64,000 bases of DNA from the NCBI GenBank assembly GCA_026770025.1, contig JAMXDE010000004.1, positions 2,666,001 to 2,730,000 of the forward strand. Direction: 5' to 3'. This document shows positions 1 to 10,785 of the stretch, piece after piece. Every line of letters starts with the position of its first letter. Within the stretch, counting starts at the first letter, position 1. Both the position numbers and the translations under genes were made by a program. The notes below the pieces were generated by a model. It did not search any database, was not told the origin of the DNA, and saw only the letters and a program-made list of their open reading frames with translations. The stretch is from Craspedostauros australis. Taxonomy: Eukaryota; Bacillariophyta; Bacillariophyceae; Mastogloiales; Achnanthaceae.

Positions 1-314
1 CGAGTTGACTGTCTGAAGAGCGCACACAATTTGGCGCACACAGAGTAGTGCAGCGCTTTCTCATCGTGCTGCGCTTACGTGCTCGTTGACGTCCTACCCA
101 TCCCAGAATTGCTGCATTGTCTCACAGTTTAGGACAAGGTGTGGTGTATCTGGTCAATAGAATAGTTGAGAATAGATCTAATGCAATTATAGTATATGAG
201 TGGTGGTGCAGTGCTCTTCTATTTGCCGGATTCGACGCGATTCAATCTCCTGGTTGCTGTTGCAAGATGCGTTCCAGACCACGAATCCCTCAGTATTGTT
301 GAAACTTGTATGAT
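1..314. other. Flank of transposase, no gene seen
   Basis: The first 314 bases hold only a 61-codon open frame with no recognisable product. They lie downstream of the transposase stop and may include the end of that element, but I found no terminal inverted repeat. Confidence 0.4.
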
Positions 315-1434
315 CTAGTATTGTACTTGGAATAGAGAGTTGCCATGTTCGATTTGAAGCTGGGTTATAGTGACAATTGCTTTCATCACATGCTTGTGCA
401 ACATCAGGTCATGGCGGAAACGATGCTCCAGGATCTTCCAATTCTTGAAGCGGCCATTCACAGTCTCATGGCGAGCACGAGCTTGGCTTTTGGCTTGCTT
501 CTCCGCCTCTGTAACAAAATCATCGGATGTTCGGACAGCTTCGTCACCGCGGTATCCACGATCAGCCTCCACCATCTCACCATCATCCAAGTACTGTTTC
601 AGCAAAGAGCGAAAGATCTTGAGGTCTGGGTGCCGCCCACAAGCAAACGGACCATTCATCCATACGATATCCCCCTTTTGGATCGACACAGCGATCTCAT
701 ATCTGATTCCAGCCGATCGGAACTTGTGCGAATACCACTTGCGGTCAAATGGGGTTGGCTCGTTGATCTTGAAATCAGTGCCATCAACAGTGACCAGGCA
801 CGATCTGTTCAAATCGCCTGAGTATCGGTTCTCCCACAGGATCTTTTCATGGTGACGTCGAAGAGAGACAAGCAGTGCAAAAGATGTGAGCTTGTTTGTT
901 GCTGAATCAATTGTGAGTGAAATGCATTCCCCTTGGACTTACCACATCATTTTTCAAATCCGCTACAGCCTTGATGGCTGACCAGATATGGAGCTTGAGA
1001 GTCTTATCTGTGGTCCGAAGGAAGACGCATGCCATGCGCACGGATGGGTAGTGCCGCATGTAGTAAAGGGCCCAAAGGAGATGCTTTGGCTTCAGGTCCC
1101 CACGACGTGCTGCAAGTGCCCACAGCACAGAGCAGAGATGAGGCGAAATCCCAAATGCAACGGTAAAGTCCTCCCCGAATGCACCTGATCGGCATCGTAG
1201 ATTGGTGATGCACTGACCAGGGGTGAGAAGGATGTAGCGCGCAAGATCAAGAAAGTCTTGCACGCTGCCGATGGAGTATCGCTGATCGTAGGCGCCATTC
1301 AACATTGGTTGGGTATTGGATCGAAGGAAGAAGTTGAAGCTGAAGTGATGGCTGTCCCTGCCTCTCCAAATCATGAAGGATCGGCCAACTGACTTGGGAG
1401 AATCCGTGTCCAATGATGAAGTTGTTTGCTTCAT
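315..1434 (-). CDS. DDE transposase, PIF/Harbinger-IS5 type (DDE_Tnp_4-like)
   Basis: Cut-and-paste transposase with an RNase-H-fold DDE core. It is read in two frames. The N-terminal part (1434-943) has a helical region ending in 'HLLWALYYMRHYP'. The catalytic part (about 890-315) has 'VDGTDF' (first Asp), 'VEADRGYRG' (second Asp), 'ARHETVNGRFKNW' (Glu) and 'FRHDLMLHKHV'. The frames join over a GTAAGT donor at 942-941 and an AAG acceptor near 891, giving 'NDV-LTSFALL' and about 350 aa. That intron would be only about 52 bp, so a frameshift is an alternative. The order and spacing of the motifs match transposases common in fungi and stramenopiles (family knowledge). The N-terminus may extend upstream, because open frames continue to 2234 on the same strand. 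No inverted repeat or target duplication was identified. Confidence 0.85.
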
Positions 1435-2644
1435 CTGTTCTCTTCTGTAAATGGTTGCTGGCTTGCACCAGTAGATGCAGCCACTGGCATGGAGCCATTC
1501 GCATCCCTCTACATTTGAATCGTTGGAAGCAGAGCATCACGTTGTGTTCGTAGCCTTTGGTTGATGTTGGCTGTGTGATGATGGCGATGCGAAAACCGAA
1601 GAGCATGGTTCTGCGTTGACCAGAACATCCCAGTAGATGATGTCCTCCACCAAGAGACCACCTCCGGAAGGGTTGGATGGTGTTCTCCCTTTGTCTGAAC
1701 TCAACGCAGGAGAGAGGAGCAAGAGATGTTGGTGCTCAACTTGAATCGTTGTTGTGAAGCACCACCCCTGGTTCGTGTGTCTGCTTCCATTGCATGTGGC
1801 AACGCAAATCGGAGAACAGGCCGATCGGCCAAAGCGCACCTCTGCGATGAGCTGTCGTGCGACAGGGTCAACATGCTGTTTGGTGGGACTGGCTTCGACA
1901 CAAGCCAATGACAAGTAGAGTCGAGTACTCCACTCCACACCATTTCAAAAAGGCGTCCGACAAGTACACAATCCGCATCCGACAAGTACACGATTTCCAT
2001 CCGACAGATACTAAATAGGCAAGGAAAGTAACGTTTTTGTAACCGTCGGACTAGAACTTTTGACTCGTCGGACCAGAAATTGTGAACCACAAATTCTGTC
2101 TTTTGTTTTCTACGTGAGCTACTACTGACTGTTGCGTAGGAAAGCACACATGAGACTTGTCGGCGAAAACCAGGTACTTGTCCCCCCAAAAACGAATACC
2201 GTCGGTTCCTAAGAATTTCTTGTCGGAGGGTCAATATACAGATTTGAAGACATCATTCCAAGCGAGCCGTCCAAAGCACATGAAGCTGAGTATGCTCACC
2301 AAATCCAACTGAGCTCCCACAAAAAGCAAATTCGACCCACGAGGAAGTTGCATTCCAAACCAAACAGGATGATGGCACCTCATGCCCTCATGTACGCACC
2401 ACGATCCTCCTCATCTGTGCAATACTGCTGATTGAAACAGGCAATGACGGATGTGACAGCCTGGATGCTTGCCGTAGTCTGGCTGCGTTGCTCCTACCTG
2501 CGTGTTTGAATTGAATAGACAGCTGATTGATCGATCGATGATACCATCTCCCAGCATTGGTCAAGTTGTTTGCAGCGTTGCACTCGCAGTATCTGCTGTA
2601 ACAGGGGTGTCCATCACAAGCCCACAATTCAGCTTACCTCCAAG
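1435..2644. other. Spacer between transposase and divergent gene
   Basis: Minus-strand open frames at 1537-1938 and 1701-2234 could be an upstream exon of the transposase or decayed element sequence, but no domain is recognisable. A short phrase TCCGACAAGTACAC recurs at about 1948 and 1978, with a variant at about 2000. The rest shows nothing I can name. Confidence 0.35.
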
Positions 2645-4759
2645 ATGGCACAAATCCAAGTTGCTCGAGCTCAAAGGTGGTCACCCGCAGGAGATCACGC
2701 TGCTTACATCATCAAAGGCTTCATCTCCAATCCTCCTCGCTTCCAACCAACCAAGGAAGGCTTCTCGAACTTCTGGGAGTCGCACGTCGAGTGGCACAGT
2801 CTCTACAGCCAAAAGAACACGAAGAAGAATTTTCTCAATTGTTGGGCCCGTCTGCTGAAGTTCCTCGAGAGTGGAAAAGGTGCGTCCGTTTTGTGATGTT
2901 CTCTGTTGTGACTATTATTGTGATCGCCGACTGTCCTGACATGCTCGTGAACCAAATCTCTTCTCACACAGCTCTGATTTGCTTCGCTGTGCACAGGATT
3001 TGGATCTGATTTTCGCAAGAGGTGCGGTCTGGATTCCACAGAACGCCTCGCAGAGTTGCGTCAAGAACGCGGGATCAACCTCAACTACCGACCAGCACAA
3101 GGCGCTGTCAACAACACCAATGCCAATCACCCTCCTGCTGCTGATCTTGCTCGCGGTTCTTCTTCGGACGACGACGAAAGTTACCTTCCTTCTGTTCATT
3201 CTGATCGTCTCGGTTCTGCTGTATCTTCAGACAGCTTGGAGCTCGACCCAGGATTCGTTGACGACGATCTCTCTCAAGCTACCCCACCATTCATTATGCC
3301 TCGTCGTGGAGTTCAAGGCCCTCGTGGACCCCCTGTCCGAGACGTGAACAAACCAACACCTCCTCCTGCCCCCAAGCGCGACGCCACACCCAACGACAAG
3401 ACCATCGTGGATGCCATGGGCAAGATGGGAATCCGTAGTGCAGATCGCGCCATGAGCCCTGCACTGGACATGGTCAAGCTCGGATCATTCACTGAACGTG
3501 CTTTTGATCCATTGACAGCTGCAAATGGAACAGGGCGCTACCGGGAGGGGATTCACATGTTTGTGGTCCTGGACGCAAAGGTGGATCCAGATTCTGTGGC
3601 ACTGTCTACAGAGGATGAAGGATGGACACTGAAGCTGACCTACAAAGTGCCAAAGATGTACTTCACAGCAGAGTGCATCTACGGAGTCTATGGTTATGAT
3701 AAGGATTTTTCTACAAGCCTTGCGGCAGCTAAGAATTATTTCCAGGACCTCGCTCGAAAGGTCACCGATGATGCAGGCGAGCTCGTCGTCAGCTGCCAGT
3801 TCAGCCTCCCAAGGAAGATCGACAGTCTCTTCCGCAATGTCAAGACCAAGGACCTCGAGGAGCCCAACTTTGAGATAGTTGAGAACTATCTCGGCACCAC
3901 CACACTGGTGACATTCTGCTTTTTTCAAGAGAGCTTCAATCAGCAGCAGTTTGGGACGGCTGGTCGTCGTGGCGTCCGAGGCTTGGATGGGATGGTGTAC
4001 TCCTTCAATCCCACCATGCCTTTGCCTGCAGCCCCAACCGCACAAGGATTCGGATCCCACCCCTTTGGCCATCCTGCTCCAACCCAACCAGGCGGCGCCA
4101 GCGGCAACCATCATCCTGCTCCGTTTGGATCTCCGATTCCCAATTCTGGTGGCGGGTTTGCCAGCCCTGCAGCAACCACCCAGAATGCTGCCCAGACTGC
4201 TGCGATTCGCCAGCAGATGGAGCGCGAGGCCGCGGCCCAAGTTGCTCGAGCGCAAGAGCTAGCTCGCAAGGAACGGGCCGAATGCGAGGCTCTCTTGCGT
4301 GCGGCAAAAGAGCGCTCCCAGCTTGATGCCCAGGCCAAGGCCCGAATTGAGCATGAAGCTCGAACCCAGTTCGAGGCCATGCGCAACGAAGCTCTTGCTC
4401 GTGAGCAGCATGCGCAGGCCCGGCTGGCTGAGCTTGAGGCGCAGCTCCTTCAAGCTCACACCAACGCATCCCTGGCTGCCCACAGCTCCAGCGGGTTGCC
4501 TGGTGGTGGCGTTCCCGACCCAGTCTGGAGCTCTTCTCAATCCAGCAGTGCTGGGAGCTCCATCCCCACTGTCGAGATGGAGATGACACCTCTGACGGGT
4601 TCTGTGCGCCCCCGCAATGGTGAGGACGCCCCGCGTCGTGATGATGTGCTCCGCCTGAAAGTGGATGAGGTATCAGGCGGGGCTGCAGCAGGAATGCCTG
4701 ATGGAGTGAATGGCAGTGTTGTGTCTGCCGATGCAACAGGGCACACTGTGAACGCCTAA
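2645..4759 (+). CDS. Unknown 665-aa protein with C-terminal coiled coil, possibly element-linked
   Basis: Two exons, 2645-2879 and 2997-4759, joined phase 1 across a 117-bp GT-AG intron (GGTGCGT donor, GCACAG acceptor). The start is the ATG of 'MAQIQVARAQRWSP'. The N-terminal 80 residues are Trp-rich with 'NFWESHVEWHSLY' and 'NFLNCWARLLKFL', loosely like a Myb/SANT helix set. A central globular region follows (around 'REGIHMFVVLDAKVDPD', 'VENYLGTTTLVTFCFF'). Next come a Pro/Gly/Ala-rich stretch and an Ala/Glu/Arg-rich coiled coil of about 90 residues ('QMEREAAAQVARAQELARK' onward). It starts divergently from the transposase 1.2 kb away. Harbinger elements carry a second DNA-binding protein (family knowledge), so this could be that partner. 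It could equally be an ordinary host gene. Confidence 0.6.
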
Positions 4760-5620
4760 GTGCAGCGCAACGCAGCACACCGCATCAGCCTGGATGCGTC
4801 AACAACAACAACAACAAAATCACCGCATCAGCGTGAATGCGTCAACACCAGAAACATCACACGAGAAGCAGCAAAGCACACAGAAATCACAGACAGAGAG
4901 CACTACTCCCCAGAGTAGATCACACAGAATAACGACAACAGTACGAACAAAACCAAAACAAACACCAAAAAACAACGAAAACAACAGAAACAGAAACACA
5001 AAGGAGAGAACTAACTAAGTACTCAATAGTAGTAGGAACAAACAAAGTACCATGATGGGTGCAAACCACATATTTATGTCTAATCAAGTACTTAGTCTTG
5101 CCAATTCCGACATAAAAAGTAAGCTTTTCTCCTTTTCCGACAACTCCCTGGGTATTTCTGCCTGGGAGGTAAATTGTCAAACTTCGCCGCGAAGAAGAGT
5201 TCTTCTGTCGTTGGTGTAGTCTGCGGCAACGCAAACACTGATTCGTTCGTCAGCTGCCACGTTTATCAAGACAATTGCATTCAAGTGTGTCCTTTGTGAT
5301 GTTTCATATGAATTCAATTGGGGACTGCAACTCTTCTCCTTGTCCTCCACCAATCATACTACTAATCAGGGGTTAGAATAGTCTAGACTAGTGCATCCAA
5401 AGAACAACATACTAGCAGTCATTTATATGTATGGTAACGTAACTACGGCTGATATGCTATCTATCCCTTAGTTTGCACTAGTCTATACTTATGCTTCCAC
5501 TCCAACGGAAGTCAATACTCTGAGCCTTTGCCTCTTGTTGCTCTGGTGAATTCGATGGTTCCGCCTGATACATTCGCAGACGGGAGCACGTCCTTCAACT
5601 TGCCATCCATCCCACCCACT
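4760..5620. other. Intergenic, A/C-rich then AT-rich
   Basis: The first 250 bases are A/C-rich (CAACAACAACAACAA-type runs) and probably 3' untranslated. The remainder is AT-rich without a supported gene. TAATCAAGTACTTAG at about 5080 and AACTAAGTACTCAA at about 5010 are partly complementary, but too weak to call element ends. Confidence 0.3.
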
Positions 5621-6991
5621 TCATCCCCGCGATATGTTCCGCAGCGTCATGCGCACCTTCTGCCGCGCTTCGTCGTCGCTGATCTCCTCCCAATACAGCC
5701 CGCGGCGCTTCAAAAATCGCACACCGTTCGCCTTGATCTGGTCCACCAAGATCTCGGATAGCACCGTCTTTTGGATATCGTTATGCTGCCGCCCCCTCAA
5801 AAATTCGATCAGCGCCACGTTCCCGGGATGCTGCTGATACGGCCGTCCACGCCCCATCACGACATCCGTCTGCCGCGGGCAATGATAGCAATCGTCCGGT
5901 TTCCTCGTATCGTAGCGTCGCGACAGATCTTCATCGTTGCGCTGCAGTTCCTTGATGTAGGCTTGCGATTCGATATGCAGCATCTCGCGCGGCACGCCGT
6001 ACGTGGCCAGTTCCAGCGCGATCTCGGACATGGAGCCGTAATGCAGCCTTGTGCGTAAGCGCACGTAGCGCGGTGACGTGAGCATGACGAGACTGACGAA
6101 GGGTTTGATGCGAGGATTCTCAAAGCAAAGATGCGTGCTCGTCATATCGGCCGGCACGCAGTCCGTGATGCCCAAACGCGACATGTGGCGGATGGAACTG
6201 AGTCCGATGCGATACTGCTGGTTTGTGGCGCCGATCATGTTGACGACGATGACGTGATTTCCGACCTGCCGATCGTCCAAGCCTTCGACCATCTCCATGA
6301 GGTACCACATGGCCTGCAGGAACGCCATCGTCGTGCGGAAATGGAAATGCTTGTAATTCATGACGAGGAATCTGCGATGCTGATCGTTGTGCAGATTGCG
6401 CACGAGCAGCCCACCGCTGCGGATGGAGGTTTGGGCATCCTCGGGCAAGTCATCAAAGCTCAAAGGCAGGGTCATGTGATCGACTCCGAACAAGGTTTGG
6501 CGCAGTTCGTAGAACTGGACCAGGAATTGAGCGGCCTGCGCAGGTTTCCATTGCGCCTTGCGCAGCATGTTGATGCGCATCTCGCGATCCTGCGCCAAGG
6601 CAGGTGATAGGAAGGCAGCTTTGGTGTATGCCGCCTTCTTGCGGATCAAGGAGATCTCGCGTTGCAGATCGCGGAGGCTCTGTTGCACGCGTTCGGGATC
6701 CTCGGCTTGAGAGGTGGGAACGCCATGGATGTCGCTGTAGACGTGCTCTCGTTCTGTCAAGGTCAAGCCGCTGAGTTCGTCGGCCAGCAGCTGCTCACCG
6801 TCGGTGATTGCGTTCCTGGAGGAGCGGATGGGCGTCGCTTTGGCACGCAGACCTCCGGCAGCAGCAGACTTGGACGTGGTGGTGACCACGGCATGGCTGC
6901 GACCACGAGAACTGCGGCTGCTGCCATGCTTTTGGAACGGCCGGAAGAAGCTCTTGCTTCTGGCCTCCTTCTTTTGTGTTGTTTGCGTCAT
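5621..6991 (-). CDS. CRAL-TRIO-like protein with C-terminal DUF6824 domain
   Basis: Single-exon protein of 456 aa. The N-terminal 60 residues are Ser/Arg/Lys-rich. Residues about 90-340 resemble a Sec14/CRAL-TRIO lipid-binding fold, with a helical front part and the core 'NHVIVVNMIGATNQQYRIG' followed by 'HLCFENPRIKPFVSLVML'. The C-terminal 85 residues are a clear DUF6824 domain: 'DVVMGRGRPYQQHPGN', then 'KTVLSEILVDQIKANG', 'RFLKRRGLYWEEISDDEA' and 'KVRMTLRN'. DUF6824 is frequent in diatom proteins, often beside other domains (family knowledge), and its role is not established. The CRAL-TRIO reading is inference from pattern and less certain than DUF6824. The start is the first ATG, after a TATATAA-like stretch near 7010. 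Confidence 0.85.
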   Translation of the reverse strand: MTQTTQKKEARSKSFFRPFQKHGSSRSSRGRSHAVVTTTSKSAAAGGLRAKATPIRSSRNAITDGEQLLADELSGLTLTEREHVYSDIHGVPTSQAEDPERVQQSLRDLQREISLIRKKAAYTKAAFLSPALAQDREMRINMLRKAQWKPAQAAQFLVQFYELRQTLFGVDHMTLPLSFDDLPEDAQTSIRSGGLLVRNLHNDQHRRFLVMNYKHFHFRTTMAFLQAMWYLMEMVEGLDDRQVGNHVIVVNMIGATNQQYRIGLSSIRHMSRLGITDCVPADMTSTHLCFENPRIKPFVSLVMLTSPRYVRLRTRLHYGSMSEIALELATYGVPREMLHIESQAYIKELQRNDEDLSRRYDTRKPDDCYHCPRQTDVVMGRGRPYQQHPGNVALIEFLRGRQHNDIQKTVLSEILVDQIKANGVRFLKRRGLYWEEISDDEARQKVRMTLRNISRG

Positions 6992-7899
6992 GGTTGTGCT
7001 GTGTTATGTTATATAATACTGTGTTCTACTGTGCTGTTGAGTATTGTTGTGCATGTGCGTCTGCGATGATCATGAAGTGGGAGGTTACAGAGGGGATGCC
7101 TGTGGCGATACCAACACCATGTGAATCGAGAAGAGTGACGTTGTGAGTGGCTCTCATGCGGTTGGGTTGGGTTCCGCCACCAATTCCAACATGCAATTGA
7201 TCTGTCATGTTGGTGTGCCTCATGCTTTGCGGCAACTCTGCCTTCTTCGACAACGAATCGATCTGGACGAACCGTCAGCGATGGAATGGCTGCCTTGTGT
7301 TCGTGATTCTCTGTCTGTTCGTCTCGAGACGCGCAACTGCGCGCGATGTTTGTTCTGACGTGTTGCAGACACGAACCTTTCAAAATAGTGAAGGCAATAA
7401 ATGAAGGAAACAGGAAAGGAGAGCGCGGAAAAGCTGCATTGGCCCCACAAACTAAGGCAAGGTCATCAAACAGCTCAGAATCTATCGACATTCAAGGTCC
7501 GCATCCATGTATCCAGGTCCATTGGTTTCATTTTACTTGTGTGCTGTTACGAGAACTATCTTCCTTGTTGTGCCGTTGTGGCATTCCCACGGTATGATAT
7601 TCTACGATGCTGGGATACTCGAGCATTGTCGAGCCTCGTGCCCGTTCGGTGTGCTATTGTTTGGCGTGTTGGTGTCGGGACTGTATGGTACTCACCACGA
7701 TTGGAGTACTGCGAGGATTGTGTGATGTTGGATTGTATTGTGCTGTGTTGTGTTGGGGTGGATGGGAGAGCGCTGTCCCAATTTGAATTCGAATTGGAGC
7801 AGGGTGAAGTGCATGCCATTGAATGTCCCTATGACACTCAATACCACAGTGCACAGTCGTGCGTTGACACGAATTGCCATTGCAACCAACGCAATTGCT
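6992..7899. other. Intergenic between two minus-strand genes
   Basis: This holds the promoter side of the DUF6824 gene and the 3' side of the mitochondrial carrier. Open frames up to about 186 codons occur on both strands but overlap each other and show no domain. TATATAATA lies at about 7011-7019, roughly 20 bp before the DUF6824-gene ATG. Confidence 0.3.
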
Positions 7900-9354
7900 C
7901 TATTTGGCAAACGCCGACGGGTACATCAGATGGCCGATCTTCTCCTTCATCAAGTCCATGATGAACACGGCGCACACCATGCGTCCGTAGCGGAAGGTGG
8001 CACCACGATAAAATCCGGTGAAACCAGAATCTGCCATGATCTTTTGGCCCGTTTTCGTGAAGGTATCGTACGTGGAACGCTCGATGTCGCCCTGCATGCA
8101 CGTTTTGATGGTATCGAAGGGATGGGTGAGGTAGCAGGCAAAGAGACCACCCAGGAGCGCGGCGGGGATGCGCGCCTTGTCGTTGGTGTCGAAGGTTTCC
8201 GGGTAATTCTCCATGAGCCCACGGCGCACGACGGGTGGGATGGACAGGTACCCGCACGTCCACAGGGCTTCTCGGATGGCGCACCCGATGAATCCACGTC
8301 CGATGTTGGCGGGGTTCTCCATGATGTTGGAGAGGCGGACAGGGACGCCGCCGCCCTTGCGCTGCTGCTGGATCATGATGAGCTCAAGCGGGCTGCCGAC
8401 CAATCCGCTGATGGTACCCGCGCCGATTCCGCATGCCATTTCTTCGAAGAGGCTGAGGTTGCGGCTGGTGTTGTCACCCAGCAGCATGCTTTTGAATCTG
8501 CCGCCGACGGCGAATTGAATCATCGTGCAGGAACCCATGTTGACGCAGTTGGAACCGACGCCGCGGTACATGTGGGCGGGGTTCATGGAGATGGGTTTTT
8601 GCTGTTGGACCATGTTCTTGGCATAATTGAATGGTTGCAAAATCAGAACCTGTTGATGTTCATGTTGTTGGTATTGGCGTTGTTGATTGGCACCAACGAT
8701 GATGATGATGATGACGGTTGAACGACGGAGATGTAAATGATTTTCATCATGGTATGAATGCGATCAGCCGTGATGACGCAAGCATGCGATCATGATTTCG
8801 ATGATTCATCAATGAATGCATCAAATGAATTGATCGGTTGATTAATCGATGCATTGATCCATCCATCCATCCAGTCATTGAGTGCGTGATGTTGGCATTT
8901 CAAGAAGAGGTGAGGCGGAATGGCATGAATGAATGGTGCAGGGTTGCAATCATGACATGATTGCAAGCGTTGTCGTGGTAGCATGAAGGTGCCATCAAGT
9001 GATGTACGATGGTATGCATGTGGGTCGGTTGGTTGGTCGGGCAACCAGGTGGGTCAATTTATTTTGCATTTGCATTTTCGATCATTGCAGCGAATCCAAG
9101 CAGACAGAGAGAGAAGATTGATTGGGTGAGATCGAGTCGAATGAAGCTATTCCATCGTCGATGCCGTGGATCATGATCGTCCATGCGCTTGGAAGCGTTG
9201 ATCTTTGACCATCGTCATGTCCCTCTCTTCCCTGGCCTGCGCGACCATTCATCGCATTCGGCATTGCCATCGCACCTGCGATCAAGCTCACCTCAATAAC
9301 TCCCACCGTCATTCCGACGGTGGCATTCTGGAGCTCGTTCAATTCTGATGACAT
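7900..9354 (-). CDS. Mitochondrial carrier family (SLC25) protein
   Basis: Two exons, 9354-9292 and 8649-7900, joined phase 0 (TTATTGAG/GTGAGC donor, CAACAG acceptor), give 270 aa. The short first exon (21 codons, 'MSSELNELQNATVGMTVGVIE') supplies the start of transmembrane helix 1. The join restores 'GVIE-VLILQPFNYAKN', the first carrier signature. The other two signatures are 'SPLELIMIQQ' and 'HPFDTIKTCMQ', each followed by loop and even-numbered helix sequences such as 'GFTGFYRGATFRYGRM'. Three signatures and about 270-300 aa are normal for the six-helix inner-membrane carriers. Substrate cannot be assigned from sequence alone. The 642-bp intron is long for this window. It is divergent from Tim9, which escorts proteins of this class. 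Confidence 0.9.
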
Positions 9355-10092
9355 CTTGCTTGGTTGCTTCTGCTTCTGCTGTTGCTGATTATTCGATGTG
9401 GAGGAGAGGTATGTGATCTCTTGAATTATGATACTATGCTTTGAGTGACGCTTGGTTTGGTTTGACTTGAATGCTCGAATGAAAGTGAGTGAAGAAAACC
9501 GGAGGGAGACGGATGTGCCGAAATGAAAGTGACCGCAATGATGGACGAGAGAAGTTGTGAGCAATGAACGAAGAGCCGATCCGCCATTTGATGTCGACGT
9601 TGGCGTTGACGTCGTCGTTGTAGTGATCGCAGAAGAGGAGTGGACACGAAACTGCACGCAGAACAGCGGTATCCAGAATTTGCCACATTTGTTCTCGTCT
9701 GCATGTCGCTCGTTGATCCAGAACCATCGGCTGTTGTTCCATTTTGTCGTCTGTTCGTCTGATCCTTCGTTGGTGGAGGGAGAAGAACTTTGGTGATAGT
9801 AGTCGGATGGGTCGGTAATCACACAACATCGCGGAAACGCGTCACTCGATCGCATCGCATCGTGTCCATGTCTGTGTTTCGGGTTTGGCATCTCCAGTTC
9901 CGTGGAACGAGGCAACAAGTTGTGCGAGCAACGGTATCAAACCCATCACGAAAGATCATCACCACCAAGAACACCACAACTCGCACATCGCACACAAGAG
10001 GCCATCGACGACGTGCGATCTTGGAACAGACCCATCCAAAGCGTAATCGAAACCGCAGCATCCTATTGTATAATACCAAACAACACAGAACC
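9355..10092. promoter_or_regulatory. Divergent promoter region, mitochondrial carrier / Tim9
   Basis: These 738 bp separate two oppositely transcribed mitochondrial genes, so both promoters must lie here. The sequence shows CT- and GT-rich patches near the carrier start and CAC/ATC-rich patches near the Tim9 start. I could not identify a defined factor site. Confidence 0.45.
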
Positions 10093-10620
10093 ATGGAGAA
10101 CGTTCAACAGCTTCCGCCGCACCAGCAACAGGAGTTCATGAAACACCTTGAACAGATGCAACTGAAGGACAGTCTGGTGTGAGTGTGTGCGCCTGTTTTC
10201 TCGTTCGTGTCTGCATCAAACGGTACAGATGATTAGGCTAGAGAGAGATAGTTTTTTGTGTAGCCATGCCCAGCTTTCAATTTTCGGTGCAGAGTCTCAA
10301 GTTCTAACCCAATTGCAACTTCCGCTCTGCTCCTCCTCTTCAAATACATTTCAAATGCGCTCAACCACAACTCTACACGACACGAAACTGCACTGCGTTG
10401 CACGCTCCACAGCATGTACAACAACTTGGTCGAGCGGTGTTTCAGCGGGTGCGTGTCTTCGTTCCGTTCCAAGAATCTGGACAAGTCCGAGATCACCTGC
10501 GTCGAGAATTGTGCGGCGCGGTATGTCAAGATGACGCAGCGCGTTGGATTGCGGTTTGCCGAGCATCAAGCATTGCAGCAGCAGAAGGCGGCCAATGCAG
10601 TGGCAGGTGGTACCAACTGA
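10093..10620 (+). CDS. TIM9: Mitochondrial intermembrane-space chaperone Tim9
   Basis: Two exons, 10093-10178 and 10413-10620, joined phase 2 (CTGGT/GTGAGT, CCACAG/C), encode 97 aa. Residues 38-42 'CFSGC' and 58-62 'CVENC' form the twin CX3C motif with 15 residues between, typical of small Tims. The following 'YVKMTQRVGLRFAEHQ' is diagnostic for Tim9 rather than Tim8, Tim10 or Tim13. With Tim10 it forms the hexamer that carries hydrophobic carrier proteins across the intermembrane space to TIM22 (family knowledge). The start is the first ATG before the Gln-rich leader 'MENVQQLPPHQQQEF'. Its 3' end faces the SANT gene with only about 165 bp between stops. Confidence 0.95.
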
Positions 10621-10785
10621 TCGGTGCTACGAATACGTATGGCGCAGAGCAGAACAGGGCAATGCAGTGGCAGTCGCAATAACAATGGCATGATAAAGGA
10701 AATGACACTTACAATGGATAGACAAATCAATCTTCAAACTATTCGCCATACTTTGACAACGGATGGCATTTTCGAAATTCATGAT

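Noticed and set aside
9082-9918. 278-codon minus-strand frame upstream of the mitochondrial carrier
   Set aside because: Only its segment 9354-9292 is coding, as exon 1 of the carrier. The rest is intron or upstream sequence that happens to be open.
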